A stretch of DNA of 64,000 nt from Pseudomonas_T sp032052615 (GTDB taxonomy: Bacteria > Pseudomonadota > Gammaproteobacteria > Pseudomonadales > Pseudomonadaceae): assembly GCA_032052615.1 (NCBI GenBank), contig DAMBWF010000001.1:62001-126000 (forward strand), given 5' to 3'. A program made the translations under genes and the position numbers. The notes beneath the pieces are model-generated. The model was not told the DNA's origin and did no database searches. It was given only the letters and a program-made list of their open reading frames with translations. This document shows positions 17,734-25,982 of the stretch, piece by piece (position 1 is the stretch's first letter; every line of letters starts with the position of its first letter).

Positions 17734-18130
17734 GTTTCTCCGCCAACGCTTGTGATGAGAGTTGAGCCGGTGCCGCTATCGCTTGAGACAACGAGACGAT
17801 GCCCAGGCGAACCGCCTATGGCATGTCAGCGGGCAACGGCCAAGCATTACCCTGGCATTCGATCTCATAGCGTGGCGCCTGGGCGCATGCACGCTACTGG
17901 TTTTCGGCTGTCGCCGTCTCGGGTCATCTGAGCAGGATCGGCCGCGTCGGCTCCTCTCCAGGCACCCGCGACGGTCGAGGGCATTGTCCCGTACCGGTCG
18001 ACCCGGATTTCCCCGCTCCAACGACCAGCACGAGCCCTGCCATTGCCGGTGATCGCACGAATAGCAGACCAGACCGCTGCTGCTCCTCAATGCGCTCGAC
18101 ATCGAGGCGCGCCTGGCTCCTGGCCATCGA
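17734..18130. other. About 400 bases with no supported gene, downstream of tRNA-Lys
   Basis: Several short reading frames cross this stretch, but none has a recognisable motif except possibly the small minus-strand frame listed separately. No repeat of the tRNA-Lys 3' end, no integrase remnant and no insertion-sequence end was seen by eye. The base composition is less biased than in flanking genes, which suits non-coding or decaying sequence. Confidence 0.5.
17924..18127 (-). CDS. Possible small or decayed gene after the CoA-transferase gene
   Basis: 67 codons. The ATG at 18127 lies three bases after the CoA-transferase stop (TGATCGATG), the spacing expected for a coupled gene. The first 40 codons (MARSQARLDVERIEEQQRSG, then a short hydrophobic stretch AMAGLVLVVGAG) look plausible, whereas the last 25 look like random high-GC sequence. 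This could be a truncated gene, a frameshifted remnant or chance. I recognise no family. Confidence 0.25.
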   Translation of the reverse strand: MARSQARLDVERIEEQQRSGLLFVRSPAMAGLVLVVGAGKSGSTGTGQCPRPSRVPGEEPTRPILLR

Positions 18131-19330
18131 TCAGATGATGCCCCGCTCCCGCAATCCTTGGCGCTGAGCCTCGGTCAGGCCGAGGCCGGCGAGCACGTCG
18201 TCGGTGTGCTCGCCCAGGCGTGGACCGCCCTCGCCGAGTCGACCGGGCGTGCGGCTGAGCTTCGGCACCACGCCCGGCACGTTCAGCGGGCCGGCGAAGG
18301 TCTGCACCCGCTCGATCATGCGCCGGGCCTGATAATGCGGGTCGGCGACGATGTCGGCCACGGTGTATGGATGGCCGGCAGGCACCCGCGCGCCCTGGAG
18401 GGCCTCGATCACCGCGCCGCGGTCATGGCGCCCGGTCCATTCGGCGATGGCCGCGTCGATCCGCTCGGCCTGGGCGCTGCGGCCGTCGTTATGAGCCAGG
18501 GCGGGGTCATCGGCCAGGTCGGCGCGACCGATCAAGCCCATCAATCGCTTGAAGATGCTGTCGCCATTGCCCGCCACCAGCACATAGCGGCCGTCGGCGC
18601 AGAGGTAGGCATTCGATGGGGTGATGCCGGGCAGGGCGCTGCCGGCCGGCTCGCGTACGTAGCCGAACGCGTCGTATTCGGGCACCAGGCTTTCCATCAT
18701 GGCGAACACCGATTCGTAGAGCGCCACGTCGACGCACTGGCCCAGGCCGCTGCGCTGGCGCTCCTGCAGGGCCAGCAGCACGCCGATCACGCCGTACAGC
18801 GACGACAGCGAATCGCCGAGGCTGACGCCGACCCGCACTGGCGGCTGGCCCGGATGGCCGGTCAGGTGCCGCAGGCCGCCCATAGCCTCGCCGATGACGC
18901 CGAAGCCCGGGCGGTCGCGGTAGGGGCCGGTCTGGCCGTAGCCGGAAATGCGCAGCATGATCAGGCGCGGATTCAGCGCGGCCAGGGCGTCCCAGCCCAG
19001 GCCCCACTCCTCCAGGGCGCCGGGACGGAAGTTCTCCACCAGGATGTCCGCCTCGGCCACCAGGCGGCGGGCGATCTCCTGGGCTTCGGCGGTCTTGAGG
19101 TCCAGGGTCAGCGAGCGCTTGTTGCGCGACTGCACATGCCACCAAAGGGAGGTGCCGTCCTTCAGCTTGCGCCACTTGCGCAGCGGGTCGCCCACCCCCG
19201 GCGGCTCGATCTTCAGCACGTCGGCGCCGAATTCGCCGAGCAGCTTGCTGGCGAACGGCCCGGCGATCAGTTGGCCCATCTCGATGACTTTCAGGTCCTG
19301 CAGCGGCAGGCTGTTGGCATGTTCCGGCAT
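18131..19330 (-). CDS. Family III CoA-transferase (CaiB/BaiF)
   Basis: 399 residues. Family hallmarks: MGQLIAGPFASKLLGEFGADVLKIEPPGVGDPLR at the N-terminus, SRNKRSLTLDLKT, LVENFRPGALEEWGL, and the catalytic aspartate D173 in GVSLGDSLSSLYG. Such enzymes move CoA between carboxylic acids (for example formyl, succinyl or dicarboxylic acyl groups); the substrate cannot be read from sequence. ATG at 19330 is chosen because GGAG precedes it and the family N-terminus begins there; the frame is open upstream to 19414. It directly follows ndh on the same strand, with no other acyl-CoA gene nearby. Confidence 0.9.
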   Translation of the reverse strand: MPEHANSLPLQDLKVIEMGQLIAGPFASKLLGEFGADVLKIEPPGVGDPLRKWRKLKDGTSLWWHVQSRNKRSLTLDLKTAEAQEIARRLVAEADILVENFRPGALEEWGLGWDALAALNPRLIMLRISGYGQTGPYRDRPGFGVIGEAMGGLRHLTGHPGQPPVRVGVSLGDSLSSLYGVIGVLLALQERQRSGLGQCVDVALYESVFAMMESLVPEYDAFGYVREPAGSALPGITPSNAYLCADGRYVLVAGNGDSIFKRLMGLIGRADLADDPALAHNDGRSAQAERIDAAIAEWTGRHDRGAVIEALQGARVPAGHPYTVADIVADPHYQARRMIERVQTFAGPLNVPGVVPKLSRTPGRLGEGGPRLGEHTDDVLAGLGLTEAQRQGLRERGII

Positions 19331-19410
19331 AGGTGGCTCCCCTTGGCGACCGCTCGCAGCATGGGGCACCGCGCGCTCCGATGGCAACCGGCTGGATCGG
19401 CGCGGGCGCG

Positions 19411-20709
19411 TCAATGCAGCTTCAGGCGCGGCTCGATGCTGCGTCCGAGGCGGCCCGAAAGCATCAGCAGGGCGGTACGGAACGGGCCATAGAGCGCGAC
19501 TTGGTGCAGGCGGTAGAGGGAGATATAGAACATCCGCGCCAGCCAGCCTTCCAGCTTCACGTTACCCATCAGGTTGCCCATGAGGTTGCCCACGGCGCTG
19601 AAGCGTGACAAGGAGATCAGCGAGCCGTAGTCCCGGTAGACATAAGGTTCCAACGGGTGCCCCGCCAGTCGCGCGCGGAGCGAGCGCACCAGCAGCGAGG
19701 CCTGCTGGTGGGCCGCCTGGGCGCGGGGAGGGACGTTGCCCTCGCGCTCGTCGCCAAGCGGGCAGGCGGCGCAGTCGCCAAGGGCGAAGATGGCCTCGTC
19801 GCGCGTGGTCTGCAAAGTGCGGCGGACCACCAATTGATTCAGCCGGTTGGTTTCCAGTCCATCCAGGTCCTTGAGGAAGGCCGGAGCGCGGATGCCGGCC
19901 GCCCACACCTTGAGGCTGGCCGGGATCGTCTGGCCGTCGCGGGTCTCCAGTCCCTCGGCGGTCACCTCGCTGACCGTCGCGCCGGTGAGCACCCGCACGC
20001 CCAGTCGCTCCAGGGTGTCGTGCACCGGTCGGCTGATGCGCTCGGGCAGTGCCGGCAACACCCGCGGGCCGGCTTCGATCAGCGTGATGCGCATGTTTTC
20101 CGGTCGGATCCGGTCCAGGCCGTAGGCCGCCAGTTCTTGGGCGGCATGGTGCAGCTCGGCGGCCAGCTCGACGCCGGTGGCTCCCGCGCCGACGATGGCG
20201 ACATCGATCCCGGCCGAGGTCTGCCCGCTGGCATGGGCGCGCCAGTAATGGCTGAGCAGGCGCTGGTGGAAGCGTTCGGCCTGGGCCCGGGTATCGAGCA
20301 GCATGCAGTGCCGGGCCGCGCCCGGGGTGTCGAAGTCATGGGTCGTGCTGCCGACGGCGATCACCAGGGTGTCGTAGGCGAGCTCCCGGGCGGGTACCAG
20401 TTCCTGGCCCTGGTCGTCGAGGGTCGCGGCGAGCTGGATGGCCCGGTGCTCCCGGTCCAGCCCGCTCATGCGGCCGAGCTGGAATTCGAAGTGGTTCCAC
20501 TTGGCCTGGGCGACATAGTTCAACTCGTTCTCTGTGGGGTTCAGCGAGCCGGCCGCTACTTCATGCAGCAGGGGCTTCCAGAGATGGGTGAGGTTGGCGT
20601 CGGCCAGGATCACCCGGGCCAAGCCGCGCTTGCCCAGGGTTCTGCCCAGGCGGGTGGCCAGTTCAAGGCCGCCGGCGCCGCCGCCGACGATAACGATGCG
20701 ATGGGTCAT
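19411..20709 (-). CDS. ndh: Type II NADH dehydrogenase (NDH-2)
   Basis: 432 residues. Two Rossmann motifs: FAD-binding VIVGGGAGGLELATRLG at the N-terminus and NADH-binding DVAIVGAGATGVELAAELHHA at about 170. FALGDCAACPLG is the C-terminal FAD contact, and PPRAQAAHQQASLLVRSLRARL the quinone-site helix region of Ndh. The C-terminal amphipathic helices (LARMFYISLYRLHQVALYGPFR) are the membrane-association segment. It transfers electrons from NADH to ubiquinone without proton pumping. ATG 20709 fits the Rossmann start; the upstream extension to 20817 is not conserved-looking. Confidence 0.93.
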   Translation of the reverse strand: MTHRIVIVGGGAGGLELATRLGRTLGKRGLARVILADANLTHLWKPLLHEVAAGSLNPTENELNYVAQAKWNHFEFQLGRMSGLDREHRAIQLAATLDDQGQELVPARELAYDTLVIAVGSTTHDFDTPGAARHCMLLDTRAQAERFHQRLLSHYWRAHASGQTSAGIDVAIVGAGATGVELAAELHHAAQELAAYGLDRIRPENMRITLIEAGPRVLPALPERISRPVHDTLERLGVRVLTGATVSEVTAEGLETRDGQTIPASLKVWAAGIRAPAFLKDLDGLETNRLNQLVVRRTLQTTRDEAIFALGDCAACPLGDEREGNVPPRAQAAHQQASLLVRSLRARLAGHPLEPYVYRDYGSLISLSRFSAVGNLMGNLMGNVKLEGWLARMFYISLYRLHQVALYGPFRTALLMLSGRLGRSIEPRLKLH

Positions 20710-20907
20710 GGGATGCACTCGCGAAGCGTGGGAAAAGGTGAGCGATGCGGGCCAGGAAGCGACTGGCGCCAGTAGCAGATGAGTGTTCGCGCGGCTCGAG
20801 GCGACCCCTGGCGGCACGGCACGGCATGGCGTGCGCGAATGGGGCGGGCCCGGGGTACGTCGAAGCTCGGCCTCGCGAGGAGGCTCGGGCGCCCCCCGTC
20901 CGGCGGG

Positions 20908-21396
20908 CTAGGCAGGAAAGGGCGCAACGCTCACCGGGTCGTCGAGACGGATGATGCCTCCCGCGACCACCCGCGCGGTAATGCCGCCATGGCCTCGTAT
21001 CGCCTGGAAGGCGCCTTCGCCCAGGTGGTCCTCCAGGCGACCGCAGGGCTGGCACCAGCCGGTGGTCTCGAGGATCGCCGTGCCGATGCGAAAGCGCCGA
21101 CCCTTGAGGCTGAACAGGTTGATGCCACTGATGGCGAGGTTGCGCCGCAGATCGGCCGGTTCCACCGGCCGGCCTAGCAGCGCGCCGATGACCGCCAGGT
21201 GTTCCCACTGGATCAGGGTCACCTGGCGGGCGTTGCGCGGCCCCGGCCGGGCGTGGTCGCCGGTGAGGCCGGCCTCGCGGCGGGCCTCCACGGCCGGCAG
21301 TTCCAGCAGGGGTTCGCGGGACTGGGGACGCACGCCGATCCAGCGTACCCGGCCTTGTTGCGGCACCGCCGCGAGCAACGTCTGCAAGGGGCTCAT
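20908..21396 (-). CDS. MOSC-domain protein
   Basis: 162 residues. MOSC (molybdenum cofactor sulfurase C-terminal) features: GLTGDHARPGPRNARQVTLIQWEHL, NLAISGINLFSLKGRRFRIGTAILETTG and the cysteine motif WCQPCGRLE near 120. Stand-alone MOSC proteins are thought to handle sulfur or metal-sulfur groups, like YiiM/YcbX; the substrate is unknown. The ATG overlaps the stop of the DUF1780 gene (ATGA, 21393-21396), so the two are coupled. Confidence 0.85.
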   Translation of the reverse strand: MSPLQTLLAAVPQQGRVRWIGVRPQSREPLLELPAVEARREAGLTGDHARPGPRNARQVTLIQWEHLAVIGALLGRPVEPADLRRNLAISGINLFSLKGRRFRIGTAILETTGWCQPCGRLEDHLGEGAFQAIRGHGGITARVVAGGIIRLDDPVSVAPFPA

Positions 21397-22019
21397 AGGC
21401 CGACGCCGATATCGAACAGGATGGTGCGGCCCAGGTTTTGCCGAAGGAAGTCCGGTGCGTCGGTGTGGGCGAACAGCACCCGGGCGAAGCTCGGGCCGAC
21501 GACGGACAACGAGCGCCAGCCCTGGCGCAAGAACTCCGAGGGCGGCGGAAACGGGCTGTTGAAGTCGGGCGTGGCGCGTTTGAGGTTGACGAAAGCCACC
21601 AGGTCGAGGGCGCCCAGGTCGATGTGACGCGCTCCGTAATTACCGGCCTTTTTCTGTGCCGTCGGCGCCAGCAACGCCAAGAGCTGAGGGGGCGAAAGGC
21701 GCCGGGGGCGCCCTTCGCGGCGCACCAATTGGCGCAGGGAAAAGGCGTTGCGCCGTCGTTCCAGTTCACTTCGCCATTCCTCGTTGAGCCGCCGGCCGGG
21801 ATCGAGGACGAAGAACACTTCGAAGGCCGCCTCGCGAAAGCGCACGTCCGGCGGCTCCTCGGCCGGCCGGAATTCGTCCAGCCGGTGGCTCAGGTTCAGC
21901 GCGTGCAAGAGGCGCTGGCAGACCCAGCGCTCGCGCTCCCACTTGTGGGCATTGGAAAGGAAGGCATTGGCCTGCTCGGCCTGGCGGGTGAGCAGGCGCA
22001 GGTAGTCGGACTCGTCCAT
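21393..22019 (-). CDS. DUF1780 family protein (putative nuclease-like)
   Basis: 208 residues from ATG 22019 (MDESDYLRLLTRQAEQANAFLSNAHKWERERWVCQRLL). The order DUF1780-MOSC and this N-terminus match the conserved Pseudomonas DUF1780 proteins. The family is described as putative endonuclease-like in databases; I see no decisive catalytic motif, and the function is unproven. The frame is open upstream to 22088 but without a convincing start. No signal peptide or membrane segment. Confidence 0.75.
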   Translation of the reverse strand: MDESDYLRLLTRQAEQANAFLSNAHKWERERWVCQRLLHALNLSHRLDEFRPAEEPPDVRFREAAFEVFFVLDPGRRLNEEWRSELERRRNAFSLRQLVRREGRPRRLSPPQLLALLAPTAQKKAGNYGARHIDLGALDLVAFVNLKRATPDFNSPFPPPSEFLRQGWRSLSVVGPSFARVLFAHTDAPDFLRQNLGRTILFDIGVGL

Positions 22020-22091
22020 GGCGCCGAGCTTAAGGGCTGCGGGAAACGCCGTCGAGCCGCTGCCTGGATCGGCCTGCGCGCCGCTCATCCG

Positions 22092-22511
22092 CTACCACGG
22101 CGACTTGGTCCCGCCATCGTAGGGTTTGGCGAGGCCGGCATCGAGCAGTTGCTGGCCCAGGCTGCGTCCGTCCACCCACACCTCGGCCAGGAGGCGGAAG
22201 TATTTGTCCCGGCGGATGTCGCGCAACTCGATGCGTTTCGCCGCGCGCAGACGTTCGACGGTGAATTGTTTGGCCTTGCGGGCCAGTTCTCGGACTCGCG
22301 GCCGGCTGTCGCGCATCTCCGGGGTGTCGATGCCATAGAGCCGCACCGGTACCCGCTCGCCGGCGACGGGCGGCCAGGCACGCAGGGTCACCCGGAAGGT
22401 GTCGCCGTCGTAAATGCTGGTGACCTCGTCCACCACGGCATTGCCGTAGGTGTCGCGGGCCAGCGCGGGTGCGCAGAAAGCAAGGAAAAAGGCCAGTAAA
22501 AACAGGCGCAT
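22092..22511 (-). CDS. Secreted thermonuclease-like (SNase) protein
   Basis: 139 residues. Signal peptide MRLFLLAFFLAFCAPALA, then a staphylococcal-nuclease OB fold: SIYDGDTFRVTL, VRLYGIDTPEMRD, YFRLLAEVWVDGRSLGQQLLDAGLAKPYDGG. The arginine of VRLYGIDTPE and the D of YDGDTF correspond to SNase calcium/phosphate residues. Likely a periplasmic or secreted nuclease of short type. It sits 72 bases upstream of the DUF1780 gene in the same direction. Confidence 0.88.
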   Translation of the reverse strand: MRLFLLAFFLAFCAPALARDTYGNAVVDEVTSIYDGDTFRVTLRAWPPVAGERVPVRLYGIDTPEMRDSRPRVRELARKAKQFTVERLRAAKRIELRDIRRDKYFRLLAEVWVDGRSLGQQLLDAGLAKPYDGGTKSPW

Positions 22512-22790
22512 AATGCATCCTCTTGGGGTGACGGCGCGCCACTTTAGCGGAATGTACCCGCCCCGTCGCGATCAGGAGCCAGAGCGTGGGCGCACGGGCG
22601 GGTACACGGCGGGACCATCCTGCGGCCATATGTCCGGTGCGGGGGATCGAACTCCGGCGTTGCGGCGGGAGTCTGCGTCTAGGTTCCAGGCGATGCCGCG
22701 GCGCGTCGCTCCAAGGCGGCCGACTGCCCGGCCCATTGGCCGCATCGCAAGGGGCGGAGCGGTCGGATAGATGCACTCGGAGGCAATCGA
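22512..22790. other. Divergent intergenic region, nothing specific seen
   Basis: 279 bases between the SNase gene (minus) and the thioredoxin-fold gene (plus). It must carry the promoters for both, but I could not pick a convincing -35/-10 pair and found no tRNA, small gene or strong repeat. Confidence 0.4.
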
Positions 22791-23276
22791 ATGAGAATGC
22801 TCGCCCTGCTACTAGGGATGATGGTGTGGTGGGGAACGGTCCAGGCGATGGAGCCGGGCGAGCGCCTGGCGCCCTGGACTCTGCTGGATCAATACGATCG
22901 GCCCTATAGCCTGGACGGCCGGCTGCGATTGCTGCTGGTCGCTCGCAGCATGGCGGGCGGAAAGCTGGTCGAGGCCGCGCTGGCGGATCGGCCCAAGGGC
23001 TACCTGGCGTCGCGGAACGCGATCTTCGTCGCCGATATCAGTCGCATGCCCGCCCTGATCTCGAAACTGTTCGCGGTGCCGGCGATGCGCGATTACCCGT
23101 ACCGGGTGCTGCTGGATCGCGGGCCTCGTGTGGCCGATCGCTACATGGCGCCCGGAGAGGGCGTGCTTTGCCTGTGGCTGCGCGACGGTACGCTGCAAAG
23201 GCAGCGCCTTCTGAACAGCGCGGAGGACATCCGCAGGGTGCTGGCGGAAGCCGATGCGGGGGCGCCCGGCTCGTGA
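22791..23276 (+). CDS. Periplasmic thioredoxin-fold-like protein without a CXXC motif
   Basis: 161 residues. Signal peptide MRMLALLLGMMVWWGTVQA, then GERLAPWTLLDQYDRPYSLDGRLRLLLVARS, which has the layout of redoxin N-termini (lid strand, then a beta strand and the active-site loop). The place where a CXXC would be reads RSMAGGKLVEAAL, so it is not a normal disulfide oxidoreductase. The second half (DYPYRVLLDRGPRVADRYMAPGEGVLCLWLRDGTL) resembles the C-terminal beta strands of the fold. Function unknown. Its TGA overlaps the GTG of the next gene. Confidence 0.7.
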   Translation: MRMLALLLGMMVWWGTVQAMEPGERLAPWTLLDQYDRPYSLDGRLRLLLVARSMAGGKLVEAALADRPKGYLASRNAIFVADISRMPALISKLFAVPAMRDYPYRVLLDRGPRVADRYMAPGEGVLCLWLRDGTLQRQRLLNSAEDIRRVLAEADAGAPGS

Positions 23277-23962
23277 TCGCCGCGTCGCTGTTGTCCGAGG
23301 AAAGCCTGTCGCTGGGCTGGGCCCTCTATCTGCCGGCGTTGGGCTGGGCGGCCTGGCGGGCGCCTTGGCTGGAACTGTTCAGCGACCTGCGCCGCCAGCA
23401 TCTCCTGTTCGGCACGGTGGTGGCGCTGTTCTTTCTGTGGATGGTGCGGCGGGACTTCGACTCCGGCGTGTCCTTCCATTTCATCGGCATGACCGCCGTG
23501 ACCCTGCTGCTGGATTGGCCGCTGGCGCTCCTCGGCGGGTGCGTCGCCCAGCTCGGCCTGGTCATCTTGGGGCGCCAGGACCTGGCGGCGGTGGGGGTGA
23601 ACGGGGCGCTGCTGGTGCTGCTCCCGGTGCTGGTGACCGAGCTGTGCGCCCGCTGGGTGGAGCGCTTCCAGCCGCGCAACCTGTTCGTCTACATCTTCTG
23701 CAGCGGCTTCTTCCCCGCGGCTCTGGCGGCCGTCGTAAGCACCTTGGTAGGCCTGGGTGTGCTGTGGATCGATGGCCTTTTCCCCATGCCCCCCTGGCTG
23801 GAGGATTTCGCCGGCTACCTGTGGCTGGTGATGTTCCCCGAGGCCTTCATCAACGGCACGGCGATCACCGCGCTGGTGGTGTTCAAACCGGAATGGCTGG
23901 AAACCTTCAATCGTTCCCGCTATTTGCAGGCGCCTTGGAAGGACGACGACACGCCGCGCTGA
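23273..23962 (+). CDS. CbiM-like energy-coupling-factor permease, short form
   Basis: 229 residues starting at GTG 23273 (GTGA overlap with the preceding stop). About six membrane helices. Segments GVSFHFIGMTAVTLLLDWPLALLGG, GVNGALLVLLPVLVTELCARWVERF and VMFPEAFINGTAITALVVFKPEWLETF match the CbiM/ECF permease family. It lacks the N-terminal metal-binding MHIxDG region of true cobalt/nickel CbiM, and no CbiN/O/Q genes are adjacent, so its substrate is unclear. The link with the upstream periplasmic protein suggests they act together. Confidence 0.75.
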   Translation: MIAASLLSEESLSLGWALYLPALGWAAWRAPWLELFSDLRRQHLLFGTVVALFFLWMVRRDFDSGVSFHFIGMTAVTLLLDWPLALLGGCVAQLGLVILGRQDLAAVGVNGALLVLLPVLVTELCARWVERFQPRNLFVYIFCSGFFPAALAAVVSTLVGLGVLWIDGLFPMPPWLEDFAGYLWLVMFPEAFINGTAITALVVFKPEWLETFNRSRYLQAPWKDDDTPR

Positions 23963-23977
23963 TACGGTGGGATTCAG

Positions 23978-23993
23978 CCCGCCCATGGGCGGG
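23978..23993. repeat. Perfect 16-base inverted repeat after the CbiM-like gene
   Basis: CCCGCCCATGGGCGGG is self-complementary and could form a 6-bp stem with a CATG loop. There is no T tract on either side, so it is a weak terminator candidate or mRNA 3' end hairpin. Confidence 0.5.
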
Positions 23994-24068
23994 TGGGGAT
24001 TGATCCAGGTCAGCTTCGCCGGGGTGCTTCCGCCGAATCATGGCGCTTCGTTCGACGAGGAGATGGCG

Positions 24069-24284
24069 ATGGACGTATACGGCTGGGCGTCGCGCACGCT
24101 GGAAGAAGCCCTGGAGCAAGGGCGGCGGGAAGGGGTCGACAGGGCGTTGGCCCTAAGGGCATTGCTGAGCGGCGTGGTGGCCTTGAGCAAGGCGCACCGG
24201 GGGCCGGAAGACTTGGCCCAGGAGCTGCTGTTCCTGGCGGACAACCTGGACGACGACCGCGACTATGCCTTCATGCGGCCGTGA
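24069..24284 (+). CDS. Small conserved-looking hypothetical protein
   Basis: 71 residues (MDVYGWASRTLEEALEQGRREGVDRALALRALLSG then LSKAHRGPEDLAQELLFLADNLDDDRDYAFMRP). ATG 24069 is preferred to 24063 because GAGGAG at 24057-24062 is correctly spaced only for 24069. Predicted all-helical, acidic C-terminus, cytoplasmic. Codon use resembles flanking genes, supporting a real gene. It faces yacG tail to tail with 5 bases between. No family recognised. Confidence 0.65.
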   Translation: MDVYGWASRTLEEALEQGRREGVDRALALRALLSGVVALSKAHRGPEDLAQELLFLADNLDDDRDYAFMRP

Positions 24285-24289
24285 CCGGC

Positions 24290-24490
24290 TCAATGCTCCC
24301 GGGGCGGCAGGTCGCCGGAAAACAGATCGTCCTCCAGCTCGTTGCCGGGGATCGCATGTTCCTCGGCGGCCCAGGCGCCCAGGTCGATGAGCTTGCAGCG
24401 CTCCGAGCAGAAGGGCCGGAAGGCGCTGGCGGCGCTCCACTCCACCGGGGCGCCGCAGGTCGGGCAGTCGACGCACAGAGGCTTGGTCAT
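24290..24490 (-). CDS. yacG: YacG, zinc-binding DNA gyrase inhibitor
   Basis: 66 residues. Four zinc-ligand cysteines are visible as C-x2-C (DCPTCGAPVEW) and C-x3-C (FRPFCSERCKLIDLGAWAAEEHAIPG), the exact YacG signature. E. coli YacG binds GyrB and blocks DNA binding by gyrase. The ATG overlaps the coaE stop (24487-24490), and coaE overlaps pilD, so pilD-coaE-yacG form one translationally coupled unit, an arrangement common in Pseudomonas. Confidence 0.93.
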   Translation of the reverse strand: MTKPLCVDCPTCGAPVEWSAASAFRPFCSERCKLIDLGAWAAEEHAIPGNELEDDLFSGDLPPREH

Positions 24491-25110
24491 GGGCGTTCTC
24501 CAAGAGACGAGGGGGCGAGACTCAGGTAGAGGCGGTGCAGGCGCTCCACTTCGCTTTGCAGCCAGGGCAGGTCGCGGTCGTTCACCAGCACGTCGTCGGC
24601 GCGGGCGAGGCGCTCGGCTCGGCTGGCCTGGGCCTTGAGGATGGCCAGGACCTGGTCTTCCGGCACCCCGTCGCGGGCCACGGTCCGCTCGATCTGTATC
24701 CGCTCGGGGGCGTCCACCAGCAGGATTCGCTGGGTCAGGCGGGACTGGCCCGACTCGATGAGCAAGGGCGACACCAGGATGGCGTAGGGCGATACGGCTT
24801 GTGCCAGATTGGCCACGAGCTCTTCGCCGATCAACGGATGCAGCAGGCCCTCCAGCCAGCGCCGCTCGTCCGGTGTATCGAAAATCAGGGCGCGCAAGGC
24901 CGGCCGGTCCAGACGGCCTTCCTTCGTGATCACCCGCGGACCGAAGTGCTCGGCGATGTGCTGCAAGGCGGGTCGGCCAGGCTCCACTACCCAGCGCGCC
25001 GCTTGGTCGGCATCCACCACATGGATACCGAGCGCGGCGAACTGCGCGGCGGCCGCGCTTTTGCCGCTGCCAATGCCTCCGGTGAGGCCGAGTATCCAGG
25101 CTGCGCTCAT
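24487..25110 (-). CDS. coaE: Dephospho-CoA kinase CoaE
   Basis: 207 residues. P-loop GLTGGIGSGKS at 8-18, DADQAARWVVEPG after it, lid and CoA-site segments LLHPLIGEELVANL, SPLLIESGQ, LLVDAPERIQIERTVARDGVPEDQVLAILKAQ. It catalyses the last step of CoA synthesis, phosphorylating the 3'-OH of dephospho-CoA. Overlaps both pilD (25107-25110) and yacG by four bases. Confidence 0.96.
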   Translation of the reverse strand: MSAAWILGLTGGIGSGKSAAAAQFAALGIHVVDADQAARWVVEPGRPALQHIAEHFGPRVITKEGRLDRPALRALIFDTPDERRWLEGLLHPLIGEELVANLAQAVSPYAILVSPLLIESGQSRLTQRILLVDAPERIQIERTVARDGVPEDQVLAILKAQASRAERLARADDVLVNDRDLPWLQSEVERLHRLYLSLAPSSLGERP

Positions 25111-25979
25111 TTGAATCCGGCGATCTGTAGGTACGAGGCGGTTATTTGATCACCCCAAAGTAGGGCGATCCAGCCCGCGAGGGCCAGATAAGGGCCGAAA
25201 GGGATAGGCGTGCCCAATTCATCCCGTCGCAGGCGCAGCATCAACGTGCCGATCACCGCGCCGACCACGGAGGACAGCAGAATGGTCAGGGGCAGCACTT
25301 GCCAGCCGCCCCAAGCGCCGAGCATCGCCAGCAGCTTGAAGTCGCCATGGCCCATGCCTTCCTTGCCAGTGATCAGCTTGAAAAGCCAGTAGACCGACCA
25401 GAGGGTGAGGTAGCCGGCGACGGCGCCCCAGAGCGCGTCGTCGAGGGTGGCGAACACCCCGTAGTGGTTGATCAGCAGGCCCATCCAGAGCAGGGGAAGC
25501 ACCAGGGCGTCCGGCAACAACTGGTGATCGGCGTCGATCAGGCTCATCGCCAGCAGGCCCCAGGTGAGCGGCAGCATGGCTGCTGTCTGCCAGGTGAAGC
25601 CGAAATGCCAGGCGACCCATGCCGATAGCAACGCGCAGGTCAGCTCCACCAGGGGGTAGCGTGTGCTGATCGGTGCCTTGCAGGCCGAGCAGCGTCCGCG
25701 CAGGGCCAGCCAGCTCAGCACCGGCACGTTCTCCCAGGGGCGGATTTCGTGGCCGCAATGGGGGCACGAGGAATTGGGCAGGATCAGGTTGAAGGTTTCC
25801 CGCCGCTCCGGCGCGGGCAGCTCGAGAAACTCATGGGCCTGTGTCCGCCATTCCGCCTGCATCATCAGCGGCAGCCGATACACCACGACGTTGAGAAAAC
25901 TCCCCACCAGCAGGCCGATGAAGAACAGCAGAAAAACAAAGGCCAGCGGATGGCTGGCCATGAAGTCGACGACGGACAT
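25107..25979 (-). CDS. pilD: PilD, prepilin peptidase/N-methyltransferase
   Basis: 290 residues. Cytoplasmic zinc domain with C72-x2-C75 and C97-x2-C100, and about eight membrane helices. The two catalytic aspartates of type IV prepilin peptidases are present: D149 (SLIDADHQLLPD) and D213 (KEGMGHGDFKLLAMLGAW). It cleaves and N-methylates all prepilins encoded in this window (PilA, FimU, FimT, PilV, PilW, PilX) and any type II secretion pseudopilins elsewhere. Confidence 0.96.
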   Translation of the reverse strand: MSVVDFMASHPLAFVFLLFFIGLLVGSFLNVVVYRLPLMMQAEWRTQAHEFLELPAPERRETFNLILPNSSCPHCGHEIRPWENVPVLSWLALRGRCSACKAPISTRYPLVELTCALLSAWVAWHFGFTWQTAAMLPLTWGLLAMSLIDADHQLLPDALVLPLLWMGLLINHYGVFATLDDALWGAVAGYLTLWSVYWLFKLITGKEGMGHGDFKLLAMLGAWGGWQVLPLTILLSSVVGAVIGTLMLRLRRDELGTPIPFGPYLALAGWIALLWGDQITASYLQIAGFK

Positions 25980-25982
25980 GAG

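Noticed and set aside
22620..22700. Stretch resembling a tRNA fragment (GGGGGATCGAACTCC...)
   Set aside because: No acceptor stem or cloverleaf could be folded around it, so it is only a chance match to the T-arm sequence.
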